From assembly GCA_965652545.1 (NCBI GenBank), contig CBFGWV010000257.1:1-7062 (forward strand): a stretch of 7,062 nucleotides of DNA, given 5' to 3'. Both the position numbers and the translations under genes were made by a program. The stretch comes from CBFGWV01 sp965652545 (GTDB lineage: Bacteria > Pseudomonadota > Gammaproteobacteria > Competibacterales > Competibacteraceae). Below the pieces are notes generated by a model. It saw nothing but the letters and a program-made list of their open reading frames with translations, had not been told where the DNA came from and searched no databases. Positions 1 to 6,878 of this stretch are shown in pieces (the stretch's first letter is position 1; every line of letters begins with the position of its first letter).

Positions 1-49
1 CGGCAGCATGGATGCTGCCGTCGAGCGCACACGGACGTGTCCACAGCGA
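1..49 (-). repeat. Short palindromic interspersed repeat, copy A
   Basis: Two small inverted repeats lie side by side. Positions 1-20 form arms CGGCAGCAT/ATGCTGCCG around two bases. Positions 29-40 form arms ACACG/CGTGT around two bases. Positions 1-40 are the exact reverse complement of 6988-7027, and the similarity runs on to about 49 with a mismatch at 41 (CCACAGCG here against TCACAGCG there). The copy lies downstream of lodB and is cut by the window edge, so its outer arm on the left cannot be seen. The structure resembles REP-like intergenic repeats. It could act as a mRNA 3' structure for the lodB transcript, but it has no T-run that would make it a classical terminator. Confidence 0.85.
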
Positions 50-100
50 GTCTGATCCGGGCCAGTGGACCCCAGGAAGGCGGGGTCGTAGCCTCCTGCC

Positions 101-170
101 CCAGCCCAGCCCAGCCCAGCCCAGCCCAGCCCAGGCCAGCCCAGCCCAGGCCAGGCCAGGCCAGGCCAGG
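101..170. repeat. 14-unit pentanucleotide tandem repeat (CCAGC/CCAGG)
   Basis: Fourteen uninterrupted 5-bp units, each CCAGC or CCAGG. The first six are CCAGC, the seventh is CCAGG, two more CCAGC follow, and the last five are CCAGG. The only variation is at the fifth base, so variants cluster towards one end, as expected of slippage or unequal copying. CCAGG matches the CCWGG target of Dcm-type cytosine methylases, which gives six such sites in 40 bp. The array begins 32 bp beyond the lodB stop codon, outside any supported gene. Open frames run through it only because a pentamer without stops is open in all frames. Confidence 0.95.
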
Positions 171-201
171 CGCTATCGCGCGCGGACCGCCCTACGTCAC
201 C

Positions 202-1326
202 TCACGCCGCGCGCCTTCGCTGCCAGAACGCCGACCGTGGCCAGCGGGTCTCCTGCGCATAAAAATACTGTCGCATGCTGACGAACGTCCCATACCGCTG
301 ATCGATACTCTGCCGGTAATCGTCCGCCTCGTCCGCACCGCTGCGGACCCAGCGCGCCACCACCCGGCCGGCATGAATCCCATCCTCCAACGCCTTGTGA
401 ATACCCCGGGACATCAGCGGATCAAAACTGCACGCCGCATCCCCGGTCGCCAGCCACTGCCGGCCGCAACACACATCCAACACATACGACGGCGCCGGCG
501 TCACCAGCATCTCGTCCTTCAAAAACCGATGCCCCGACAAATCCCGCGCCACATGCCGTGTGGCTGCCAGACTGTTCAACCACCGCTGCCATTGATTCAG
601 CCGCTGGCGACGCAGACTGTCCTCATCGCAGGCCAGCGCAATACACAGCTTTCCATCAGGCAGCGACGCCTTGTACCACCAGCCATCCTCCACCGCCTCC
701 AACATCGTCAGACGGTTGGCCGGCTCCTCCTCCGGCCGCAGGAAAAACCCATACACACAGAACAACCGGTCCAGCAACCGCCGCCGCGCCCCCATCGCGC
801 GGGCGACGCGGCTGTGCAAACCCGTGGCATCCACCACGAAACGCGCCGTCAAGCGGCGCGACGCACCATCGCTATCGCGCACATGCAGCACCCAGCCATC
901 GGCATCGGCCGCGACACCGGTGAAGCGGGTATTGGTCAGTAACGGCATGCCGCAATCGCGTACCGCATCGGCCAGTAGACCGTCGAACCGCTGCCGGTCC
1001 AGATGCCAGCCCGGCCCCATCGGATTGGTCACGAAGTCGTTGTAACCCAGGGCCGCTCCGCCCCAGGCCGAGCAACTGCCCAGGCAGGGATCGTGGCCCT
1101 GGTCCAGAAAATCGCGCCACACCCCCAGCAACTTCAACAGCAGGCGGGCATCGGGGGGTAGGCTCTCACCCACCCGTTGGCGGCTGTAGTCACCGGCCTC
1201 GATGAGCACCACATCGTCGATACCGGCCTCGGCCAGCGTCAGCGCACAGGCGCAGCCTGCCGGGCCGCCACCGATAATGGCGACCTGGCAGGCATCCGGC
1301 AGCCCCTCAGGAGGTCGTATCGCCAC
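202..1326 (-). CDS. lodB: LodB/GoxB-like FAD-dependent maturation protein
   Basis: A 374-residue flavoprotein of the tryptophan-halogenase-like/geranylgeranyl-reductase-like fold. The N-terminal dinucleotide-binding motif is GGGPAG at residues 19-24, with the acidic residue that should bind the ribose at E43. GES follows at 53-55, VVDATG at 164-169, and the second FAD motif GDAACSFDPLMSRG at 295-308. In characterised pairs (LodA/LodB, GoxA/GoxB) the flavoprotein is needed to form the cysteine-tryptophylquinone of its partner and is cytoplasmic. That role is inferred here from the fold and from its place directly after a lodA homologue. The start is GTG at 1326 and overlaps the lodA stop by 20 bp. 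No ATG or GTG lies between it and the FAD motif, and only a weak GGTGG precedes it, so translational coupling to lodA is likely. No signal peptide or membrane segment is seen. A flavin halogenase or hydroxylase is the alternative, but context argues against it. Confidence 0.85.
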   Translation of the reverse strand: MAIRPPEGLPDACQVAIIGGGPAGCACALTLAEAGIDDVVLIEAGDYSRQRVGESLPPDARLLLKLLGVWRDFLDQGHDPCLGSCSAWGGAALGYNDFVTNPMGPGWHLDRQRFDGLLADAVRDCGMPLLTNTRFTGVAADADGWVLHVRDSDGASRRLTARFVVDATGLHSRVARAMGARRRLLDRLFCVYGFFLRPEEEPANRLTMLEAVEDGWWYKASLPDGKLCIALACDEDSLRRQRLNQWQRWLNSLAATRHVARDLSGHRFLKDEMLVTPAPSYVLDVCCGRQWLATGDAACSFDPLMSRGIHKALEDGIHAGRVVARWVRSGADEADDYRQSIDQRYGTFVSMRQYFYAQETRWPRSAFWQRRRAA

Positions 1327-3376
1327 CGGGCGCCACCGTGTTCGGCCAAGGGACGACCGGGTCCGCGTCGTTGCCGAACTGGCTCTTCACCTCCAGGTAG
1401 AAATCGGCGCTGTACGGCCCGCCGTCACTGCTGTCGATGGCCGTCCCCTGGACGATGATGCCGATCTCATGCCAGTGCTTGACCATGTCGATACGCTCTT
1501 GAAAGCGCCCGACTTCCGCCGGGTCGAACGGGTCGGTCCTGGTGCCCTCGCCACGCACCGAAAAGCGCTGCTGATCGGGCAGTTTGCCATCCTTGACTTC
1601 ATCGGCCACATACACCGCCACCGGGCGCTGGGCCGGCCACGACCAGTACAAGGTGTTGTTGAACTGCGGGGTCGGGTCGGGCTGGTGGGTGGCGCAGGAG
1701 TTGTAGTCCGTGTGCCAGGGCAGTGCCATGAACTTCGACGCATCCCCCGGCTCCAGCCCGGGGCTGCCGGGGTTGGTGTCGATGGGCGAGGCGTTGCCCA
1801 GCGGGTTGTTGACGATGTTGGGCGTATACCCGGCGGTGAGAAACGGCACCCCGGGTTGCGCGGCGGCGTAGTCCAGAGGTTTGGGGAAGATGCGGAACGG
1901 GCCGGTGCCGGAGGTCTGCCAGTCCTGCACGTACAAGGCCGGGTCGCGCACGATGAAGGTCAAATCGATGCCGGGGCTGAAGCGCCCGCCCAGGCAGTTC
2001 ACCAGCATGGTTTTGTCCAGGTACTCCCCGGCGTTGAGGCTCAGGCTAACGGTCGGGTCGAAGTGTTTCGCGTTCCACTGCGTCAGGTAGAAATACTGCG
2101 TCTTGCGCAACGACATGAACGACTCGCCCGCATCGCCCAGTGACAACGGCATCAACCGGCCATCCTGCGATTGGCTTTCGTCGTTGGGATTACGGATAAA
2201 GCCCAGCCCCCCGAGAATCGTCGTGGCCGGGTCGTCCGTGGGCTTGATCTGGTCCACTGCACCGTGGGCCGTGATACCGGTGACGTTGAGATTGGTGTTC
2301 CACATCTGCATGGCCGCACTGCGAAAGATGGGGAAGATCTCGTTTCTGAACGACGGCATGTAGCTCGCCTGGAACTGGTTGTTCGCAAAGAGCTTCGGCT
2401 GAAGGTTCAAATGCCGTACCCACACATCGTGGATGTCGTCCCACAGCGACACCGCGTTGAGCGTCTGCGGGGCATAGGCCGGATCGGTGGCGGTGACCCA
2501 GGCATGGCCTTGTACGACCTGAGCGCTGCCGTCGTTGAACACCACGGTGGCGTAGACGGGGCCGTCACTGCCATCGTCGAACCAGCCGTCGTTGTCGATA
2601 TCGCTGTTGAGTGGAAACGGCTGCCCGGTATTCGGATCGATCCAGCCACAGGCCTTGCCGTAGCCGCCGGTGACGATGAGCCGGCCCTGGGCGTCGGTCT
2701 GCAACTCGCCCAGTGTCTCGATGGGGCCGTCCGGGCAATCCATGTTGGGGAAGTGGTCCAGCGGAAACGACTTGGGATAATTCGGGACGGCCTGAATGCC
2801 GTTGTCCCAGTAAGTGGCGGGGGTGGCGGCATCGAACGACACCGGGGCGGCGCTGGCACCGTGCACGGTGCGCGGACCGGGGTCGATGACCAGCTTCTGC
2901 AAGCGCTCGCTGGCGCCGATGTCCGTGCCCATCTGCGGGTTGCGGATGGGCGGCGTCTCGCCCTGGGTGTAGGCGTCGATGCCGTTGGATTCGGGGATGA
3001 TGTACCAGTTCGCCTTCTTGTTGGCCAGGTGCACGGTCCAGACGATGTCGGTGACGGTCTTGCCGTCAATCGTGCTGCCGATGACGATTTCCTGGCCGCT
3101 GACACCCATAGGGTAGGTCTCGGGCGCCTGGATATCGTAGGCGTAGATCTTGAACCGCGCGGCCTGGCGTTTAAGCGCGCCGCTGGCATCGCGCAGGTCG
3201 GCCGATGTGATGGTCTCGTTCTCTGTGCCGGGCTTCACCGGCAGGCCGCCCATGGTGTCGCTGGAGGAGCCGGGCACCGGCAATGAGGCCATGGTGACCG
3301 GCTCGAGGTAATACTCGCTGCTGTTGCCGACGCGGGCAAAACCAATGGCCGGGTGGATGCGGAAATTGGTGCTCAT
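1307..3376 (-). CDS. lodA: LodA/GoxA-family CTQ-dependent amino-acid oxidase
   Basis: A 689-residue protein opening with the family N-terminus (RIHPAIGFARVGNS, residues 6-19) and no signal peptide. Further family marks are the CLGGRFSPGID stretch at 461-471, LPWHTDYNSC at 552-561 and WSWPAQRP at 578-585. Characterised members oxidise free L-lysine at the epsilon amine (LodA) or glycine (GoxA), releasing an aldehyde or ketoacid, ammonia and H2O2, with a quinone made from a cross-linked Cys and Trp of the protein itself. C461 is the best Cys candidate. The Trp partner is probably W554, with W578 or W580 possible. I could not settle this without an alignment, nor the substrate. A purine-rich GGGGAGGG lies 8 bases before the ATG and touches the stop of the upstream cytochrome gene 16 bp away. 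The gene is followed by lodB with a 20-bp overlap. The symbol denotes the family; goxA would be equally defensible. Confidence 0.88.
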   Translation of the reverse strand: MSTNFRIHPAIGFARVGNSSEYYLEPVTMASLPVPGSSSDTMGGLPVKPGTENETITSADLRDASGALKRQAARFKIYAYDIQAPETYPMGVSGQEIVIGSTIDGKTVTDIVWTVHLANKKANWYIIPESNGIDAYTQGETPPIRNPQMGTDIGASERLQKLVIDPGPRTVHGASAAPVSFDAATPATYWDNGIQAVPNYPKSFPLDHFPNMDCPDGPIETLGELQTDAQGRLIVTGGYGKACGWIDPNTGQPFPLNSDIDNDGWFDDGSDGPVYATVVFNDGSAQVVQGHAWVTATDPAYAPQTLNAVSLWDDIHDVWVRHLNLQPKLFANNQFQASYMPSFRNEIFPIFRSAAMQMWNTNLNVTGITAHGAVDQIKPTDDPATTILGGLGFIRNPNDESQSQDGRLMPLSLGDAGESFMSLRKTQYFYLTQWNAKHFDPTVSLSLNAGEYLDKTMLVNCLGGRFSPGIDLTFIVRDPALYVQDWQTSGTGPFRIFPKPLDYAAAQPGVPFLTAGYTPNIVNNPLGNASPIDTNPGSPGLEPGDASKFMALPWHTDYNSCATHQPDPTPQFNNTLYWSWPAQRPVAVYVADEVKDGKLPDQQRFSVRGEGTRTDPFDPAEVGRFQERIDMVKHWHEIGIIVQGTAIDSSDGGPYSADFYLEVKSQFGNDADPVVPWPNTVAPGGDTTS

Positions 3377-3392
3377 GGTGGTGTCCCTCCCC

Positions 3393-4772
3393 TTATTTGG
3401 CGCCCTGGGCGGCCTGAAGCCAGGCCTGGTAATTGACGATGAAATGTGACAGGTCCAGGTGCTTGGCCGGTACGATCTGCCCCGAGTTGCCGATGGTCAC
3501 CGTGTGTACGCCGCCGTTGTGGCAGGCAAAGCAGTTGGCGTCCTGGGTGAAGGTCTCCATGGTGGTGTTGGCCAGTTTCAGAGAGCCGATCTGCTGGTCG
3601 CCGGGGGCCATGGGGGCACCGTTGGCACCGGGGATGTCATTGCCGCCGGTGGTCCACACCGCGCCCACCAGCTCGTAGTTCTCCCAGACCGTGCCGGCCA
3701 GATGGGGCGCCACGCTGGCATTGAGGCTTTGGATATTGGCGGTATTAGTGGCATCGCCGCCGCCCCAGGGCGCCTGACGGCAGACACTGACGATATTCAG
3801 CGGGTCGTTCACATTGAACTGGTTTTGCACGCCGATGCCGCTCTCGGGTGTGTACAGCGACCAGGGCAGGCCGGTTGCCGGGTCGGTGCTCCCGGTGGGA
3901 ACGGCGCTGCAATCGGGCGCATTGGCCTTGTGCTCGAAGGTGGCCCAGATAAACTCCGGGTGGTTCTGGACCACGCCCACCACATGCATGCCGACCAGGG
4001 CGAGTTCTACGCTCTGGGTCTTGCCGGTGTTGTCGGTGACCTTGCCGTCGACCACCTCCACCACCGGCACGGTCGACTGCGCCGTGTAGTAGTGCTGATC
4101 GGCATCGGGGATGAACGTCTTGGTCGGGTTGCCCTGCGTATCGAGCAAGGCGGCGACGCGCCAGGACACCTTCAATTCCAGCGTGTTGTCCGGAAAATCA
4201 GCTGTCGGGCTGATGCGTTGCAGGCTCTCCAGCGCATACAAACTGTTGCTGGTGACGAAGTCCCAGAATGTCTCGTTGAGCAGGCCGGAGTAGTAGACGA
4301 CGTTGCCGGCCTGGTCGATGAGGATCTTGTTGCCCGCACCGGCCTGGAATATATCGTCCGCATCCACGCTCTGGCTGGATTTGGCCAGGCGCGCGAGCAT
4401 GTCCATCGGTTCACCGGCGACGCGTCCGGGATAGGGGGCGGTCGGGCCGCCGGGCTTGAGCACAGCGCCGGGGTTGGCCAGCGTTTCGAAATTCAGCGGC
4501 GCATCGGCGGCGCTCGATGATTTGTCGTGCAGCCACAGGAACATCTGCCACGACCATTTATGGAAGTCGCAGTTATTCGGCTGTGCGGGAAACGTATTGG
4601 GAATCGGTGTATCGGGGAACCAACTTGCGGGTGCGGTGCAGGCGGCGGTGTCGCTCGCTGCCAGCGCCATCGGTTTGGTCTCCATGCCGCAGCCGGCCGT
4701 CACTGCGGCGAGCCCCGCGGCGACGGTGGCGGATAGCGAACGGTGGGTGAAACGGCGTTTGCGGTGCTCCAT
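3393..4772 (-). CDS. Predicted lipoprotein with one c-type heme motif
   Basis: A 459-residue exported protein. The basic N-terminus (RKRRFTHR) is followed by a hydrophobic run and a lipobox VTAGC, which predicts lipidation at C28. G29 after it fits outer-membrane rather than inner-membrane retention. A single CXXCH heme-c motif, CFACH, lies at 414-418, close to the C-terminus. The rest is not a classical small cytochrome: about 385 residues precede the heme site, including CDFHKWSWQMFLWL (68-81) and GMHVVGVVQNHPEFIWATFEH (261-281), which look like family-conserved blocks. The start at 4772 is chosen because GAGGAGGGGGG sits 8 bases upstream and because it places the signal peptide at the N-terminus. 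The frame stays open to 4919 but adds 49 residues with no ribosome site. First gene of the apparent operon with lodA and lodB. An electron-transfer role for the oxidase is inference. I do not recognise a named family. Confidence 0.8.
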   Translation of the reverse strand: MEHRKRRFTHRSLSATVAAGLAAVTAGCGMETKPMALAASDTAACTAPASWFPDTPIPNTFPAQPNNCDFHKWSWQMFLWLHDKSSSAADAPLNFETLANPGAVLKPGGPTAPYPGRVAGEPMDMLARLAKSSQSVDADDIFQAGAGNKILIDQAGNVVYYSGLLNETFWDFVTSNSLYALESLQRISPTADFPDNTLELKVSWRVAALLDTQGNPTKTFIPDADQHYYTAQSTVPVVEVVDGKVTDNTGKTQSVELALVGMHVVGVVQNHPEFIWATFEHKANAPDCSAVPTGSTDPATGLPWSLYTPESGIGVQNQFNVNDPLNIVSVCRQAPWGGGDATNTANIQSLNASVAPHLAGTVWENYELVGAVWTTGGNDIPGANGAPMAPGDQQIGSLKLANTTMETFTQDANCFACHNGGVHTVTIGNSGQIVPAKHLDLSHFIVNYQAWLQAAQGAK

Positions 4773-4780
4773 GGGTGATG

Positions 4781-4791
4781 CCCCCCTCCTC
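4781..4791 (-). promoter_or_regulatory. Ribosome binding site that fixes the cytochrome start
   Basis: On the minus strand this reads GAGGAGGGGGG, ending 8 bases before the ATG at 4772. It contains a full AGGAGG core and is the strongest Shine-Dalgarno of the window. It selects the 4772 start over the upstream in-frame ATGs at 4802 and 4919, neither of which has a comparable site. Confidence 0.75.
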
Positions 4792-4975
4792 GTTGACGTC
4801 ATGTCTCGCGCACAGCCTGCGCCGGGCGCCGATGGTGTCCAGTTTTTACGGGATCGGTGTGGCCGCAATGGCTTCACAAAACGGACACGCCCTTCATTTG
4901 GTGGTCCGAGCAAAGCCATTGTCTTGTCGTTGTAATGGAAGTGACTCCAGATCCATGCGGTAAATCACTGGATCG

Positions 4976-5003
4976 AGTCTAGGTGGGTGCTCTGGAAAGT
5001 CAA
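4976..5003 (-). promoter_or_regulatory. Candidate sigma-70 promoter for the cytochrome-lodA-lodB operon
   Basis: On the minus strand TTGACT (5003-4998, five of six to the -35 consensus) is followed after 16 bases by TAGACT (4981-4976, four of six to the -10 consensus). It points at the cytochrome gene and would leave a leader of roughly 195 bases before the ATG. It is the best match I found for that direction, but such matches also arise by chance in A+T-rich DNA. Confidence 0.4.
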
Positions 5004-5056
5004 ATGGGGTGCGGGTTTTGTAAACTTCTTCACTAAAATGACACGTAACATTTCAA

Positions 5057-5082
5057 TTGACACGCCGTGCTCTATTTATAAG
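5057..5082 (+). promoter_or_regulatory. Weak candidate promoter towards ypfJ
   Basis: TTGACA at 5057-5062 is a perfect -35 box, and TATAAG at 5077-5082 matches five of six -10 bases, but the spacer is only 14 bases instead of about 17. The -35 box overlaps the second TGACACG repeat. It may be an activator-dependent promoter or a coincidence. It would give a leader of about 220 bases before ypfJ. Confidence 0.22.
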
Positions 5083-5308
5083 CCGATTGCCGCTGCTCAT
5101 TGTTTGTTCCATGACGAATTCGACTGTCTTAATGAAGGCCGAATAGTCGGGGGAGTTGGTTAATGAATTCGCTTAGTATGTAGCACCGTATTTACGCGTC
5201 AGGCACGGCAACGGTGCGCGCGCGTATGTGTCCGCTGCGCGATGGCCCGTTGGCAGCGTGGGCTGCGCGGCATACAGTCGGTAAGACGGCTATGAAGGGT
5301 GGACATCC

Positions 5309-6166
5309 ATGCGCTGGAAAAAGGGTCGGTTGAGCAATCGGGTGGATGACCGTCGCGGTCGGCGCGTCGGGCGGGCGGGAGCCGGGTTGTCCGGTGGCGC
5401 CCTGGTGATCGTCGTTGTCGTGAGTCTGTTGCTGGGGCAGAACCCGCTGGAGATGCTCGGGCTGGTCGACCAGTTCACCGCCGGCAATGTCGTGGAGGAG
5501 GGTGGCGGGCAGCCGGCCGATGATGAGCAGACCCGTTTCGTGCGGGCGATTCTCGGCGAAACCGAGGATGCCTGGGGTGAGATCTTCAACGCCGCCGGTG
5601 GCACGTACCAGCCGCCGACGCTGGTCTTGTTCACCGGCAGCGTGCGCTCGGCCTGCGGTTCGGCGAGCGCGGCGGTCGGTCCGTTCTATTGTCCGGGCGA
5701 CCGGCAGGTGTATATCGATCTGTCATTCTTCCGTGAGTTGCATGAGCGCTTCGGTGCCGCGGGCGATTTTGCCCAAGCCTACGTGATCGCGCACGAGGTC
5801 GGGCATCACATCCAGACCTTGACCGGCGTCTCGCAGCAGGTGAACGACGCCCGCCGCAGTGGTCAGCGGGTGGAGGGGGCTGATGGCCTGCTGGTGCGTC
5901 AGGAGCTCCAGGCCGACTGTCTTGCGGGCTTGTGGGCGCATCATGCGCAGCGCCGGTTGGACTGGATGGAGGCCGGGGATCTGGAAGAAGCCATCACCGC
6001 CGCCGGTGCGATCGGGGACGATACGCTGCAGCGGCGGTCGCAAGGGCAGGTGGTGCCCGATGCGTTCACCCACGGCAGTGCCGCGCAGCGTGTACGCTGG
6101 TTCCGGATGGGTTTCGAGTCGGGGGATATGAAGCGCTGCGATACGTTCAATGCCGCCCGGTTGTAG
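5309..6166 (+). CDS. ypfJ: YpfJ-family neutral zinc metallopeptidase
   Basis: A 285-residue membrane-anchored protein. A strongly basic N-terminus (residues 2-22) precedes one hydrophobic segment at about 30-43, which suggests a single N-terminal anchor with the catalytic part in the periplasm. The zinc site is HEVGHH at 162-167, with H162, E163 and H166 as the HEXXH residues. The downstream ELQADCLAGLWAHH (199-212) is the usual place for the third ligand, probably E199. The CGSASAAVGPFYCPGD block (116-131), followed by VYIDLSFF, is diagnostic of the YpfJ/neutral zinc metallopeptidase family (Pfam Zn_peptidase). The physiological substrate is not well defined for the family. The ATG at 5309 is preceded by AAGGGTGG at 6-13 bases. 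Length and motif order are typical, so it looks intact. yceH follows on the same strand. Confidence 0.92.
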   Translation: MRWKKGRLSNRVDDRRGRRVGRAGAGLSGGALVIVVVVSLLLGQNPLEMLGLVDQFTAGNVVEEGGGQPADDEQTRFVRAILGETEDAWGEIFNAAGGTYQPPTLVLFTGSVRSACGSASAAVGPFYCPGDRQVYIDLSFFRELHERFGAAGDFAQAYVIAHEVGHHIQTLTGVSQQVNDARRSGQRVEGADGLLVRQELQADCLAGLWAHHAQRRLDWMEAGDLEEAITAAGAIGDDTLQRRSQGQVVPDAFTHGSAAQRVRWFRMGFESGDMKRCDTFNAARL

Positions 6167-6187
6167 TGTCCGCGGCGGGTTTTGTTT
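6153..6187 (+). terminator. Weak terminator-like hairpin at the ypfJ end
   Basis: A 5-bp stem CCGCC (6153-6157)/GGCGG (6174-6178) spans the ypfJ stop codon and is followed by a T-rich run GTTTTGTTTT (6179-6188). The stem is short and the loop is 16 bases, so it may only attenuate transcription into yceH, or do nothing. Confidence 0.2.
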
Positions 6188-6218
6188 TCAGCGACACGTC
6201 CTGAATGAGAACGAGATC

Positions 6219-6878
6219 ATGGATTACACCCTCAACGATATCGAGGTCCGCATTCTCGGCAGTCTGGTCGAGAAGGAGATGACCACGCCTGATCAGTATC
6301 CGCTGACGGTGAAGGCGCTGACGGCGGCCTGTAATCAGAAGTCCAACCGCGAGCCGGTGATGTCGCTGAGCGAGTCGGCGGTGAATGAGGCGGTGCGGGC
6401 GTTGGAGCGGCGCATGTTGGTGCGCGAGCGCGATACGACGCGGGTGCCGCGTTATGCGCACAGTTTGCGGGCGTCGTTGACGCGGGCGTCGGAGTTCAAG
6501 CCGGCGGATCGGGCGGTGCTGGCGTCGTTGTTTTTACGTGGGCCGTTGACGATGGCGGAGCTGCGTTTGCAGGCCGGCCGTATGCATACGTTCATTGCGG
6601 CGGCGAGTGTGGAGTCGGTGATGCAGCGTTTGCTGGAGCACGAGGACGGTCCGTTCGTGATGGAGTTGCCGCGCCGGGCGGGGCAGCGTGAGGTGCGTTT
6701 TGCGCATTTGTTCAGCGGCGAGGAGGCGGCTTTGGCGTCGGCGCCGGAGGGGGATGATGCCCCCCGGGGCTTCGGCCGGGCGCCGCAGGATGAGCGATTG
6801 ACGGCGTTGGAGGCGCGGGTGGAGCAGTTGGAGTCACAGGTGACGCAGTTGTTGGCGGCATTGGGGGGTGTGGACTGA
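6219..6878 (+). CDS. yceH: YceH/UPF0502 (DUF480) family protein
   Basis: A 219-residue protein close in length to Escherichia coli YceH and matching it along its length. It opens LNDIEVRILGSLVEKEMTTP (residues 4-23), then QYPLTVKALTAACNQKSNREPVM (24-46) and LSESAVNEAV. Later come LRGPLTMAELR, REVRFAHLFSGE and a C-terminal heptad stretch RLTALEARVEQLESQVTQL that should form a short coiled coil. The family has tandem winged-helix-like domains, and its molecular role is not settled, so none is assigned. It is cytoplasmic by appearance. The start at 6219 is preferred because it aligns with the family N-terminus. An in-frame ATG at 6150 would lie inside ypfJ and add 23 unrelated residues. The Shine-Dalgarno is weak (GAACGAG). 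It lies 52 bp after ypfJ and could share its transcript. Its stop codon falls within repeat copy B. Confidence 0.92.
   Translation: MDYTLNDIEVRILGSLVEKEMTTPDQYPLTVKALTAACNQKSNREPVMSLSESAVNEAVRALERRMLVRERDTTRVPRYAHSLRASLTRASEFKPADRAVLASLFLRGPLTMAELRLQAGRMHTFIAAASVESVMQRLLEHEDGPFVMELPRRAGQREVRFAHLFSGEEAALASAPEGDDAPRGFGRAPQDERLTALEARVEQLESQVTQLLAALGGVD

Larger units (their letters stand above)
4773..5308. other. Divergent intergenic region, A+T-richer core, no gene seen
   Basis: This stretch of 536 bp separates the leftward cytochrome-lodA-lodB genes from rightward ypfJ. Its core, 5001-5120, has about 50 G+C in 120 bases, far below its surroundings. It holds candidate promoters in both directions, a direct repeat TGACACG (5039-5045 and 5058-5064), and a few weak stems. 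These are GCGCA/TGCGC at 4808-4822, a bulged CGGACAC/GTGGTCCG at 4882-4908, and GCACCGT/ACGGTGC at 5183-5217 with a 21-base loop. The longest frame I considered inside the A+T-rich part, an 11-codon one at 5111-5146, has no ribosome site. No tRNA, riboswitch or CRISPR-like structure was recognised. Confidence 0.8.

Noticed and set aside
101..170. CRISPR-like array
   Set aside because: The units are 5 bp with no spacers, so this is a simple tandem repeat.
37..942. Long plus-strand open frame (301 codons) opposite lodB, starting in the CCAGC array
   Set aside because: It is antisense to a convincing flavoprotein, its product is low-complexity P/R/H/Q-rich sequence, and the pentamer array keeps frames open artificially.
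2171..3286. Plus-strand open frame of 371 codons opposite lodA
   Set aside because: It is a G+C-rich shadow frame with repetitive V/G/D/R composition and no recognisable domain, while the minus strand encodes a clear LodA homologue.
3459..4520. Plus-strand open frame of 353 codons opposite the cytochrome gene
   Set aside because: Its composition is that of an antisense shadow. The minus strand has a signal peptide, lipobox, CXXCH and a strong ribosome site.
4773..4919. N-terminal extension of the cytochrome gene to an ATG at 4919
   Set aside because: It would add 49 residues before the signal peptide, and neither 4919 nor the ATG at 4802 has a ribosome site. The site at 4781-4791 fits 4772.
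5111..5146. Eleven-codon small open frame in the divergent region
   Set aside because: There is no Shine-Dalgarno and no sign of constraint, and frames of this length are expected by chance.
6150..6218. Upstream start of yceH at 6150
   Set aside because: It overlaps the end of ypfJ, and the extra 23 residues have no counterpart in YceH, whose family N-terminus begins at 6219.
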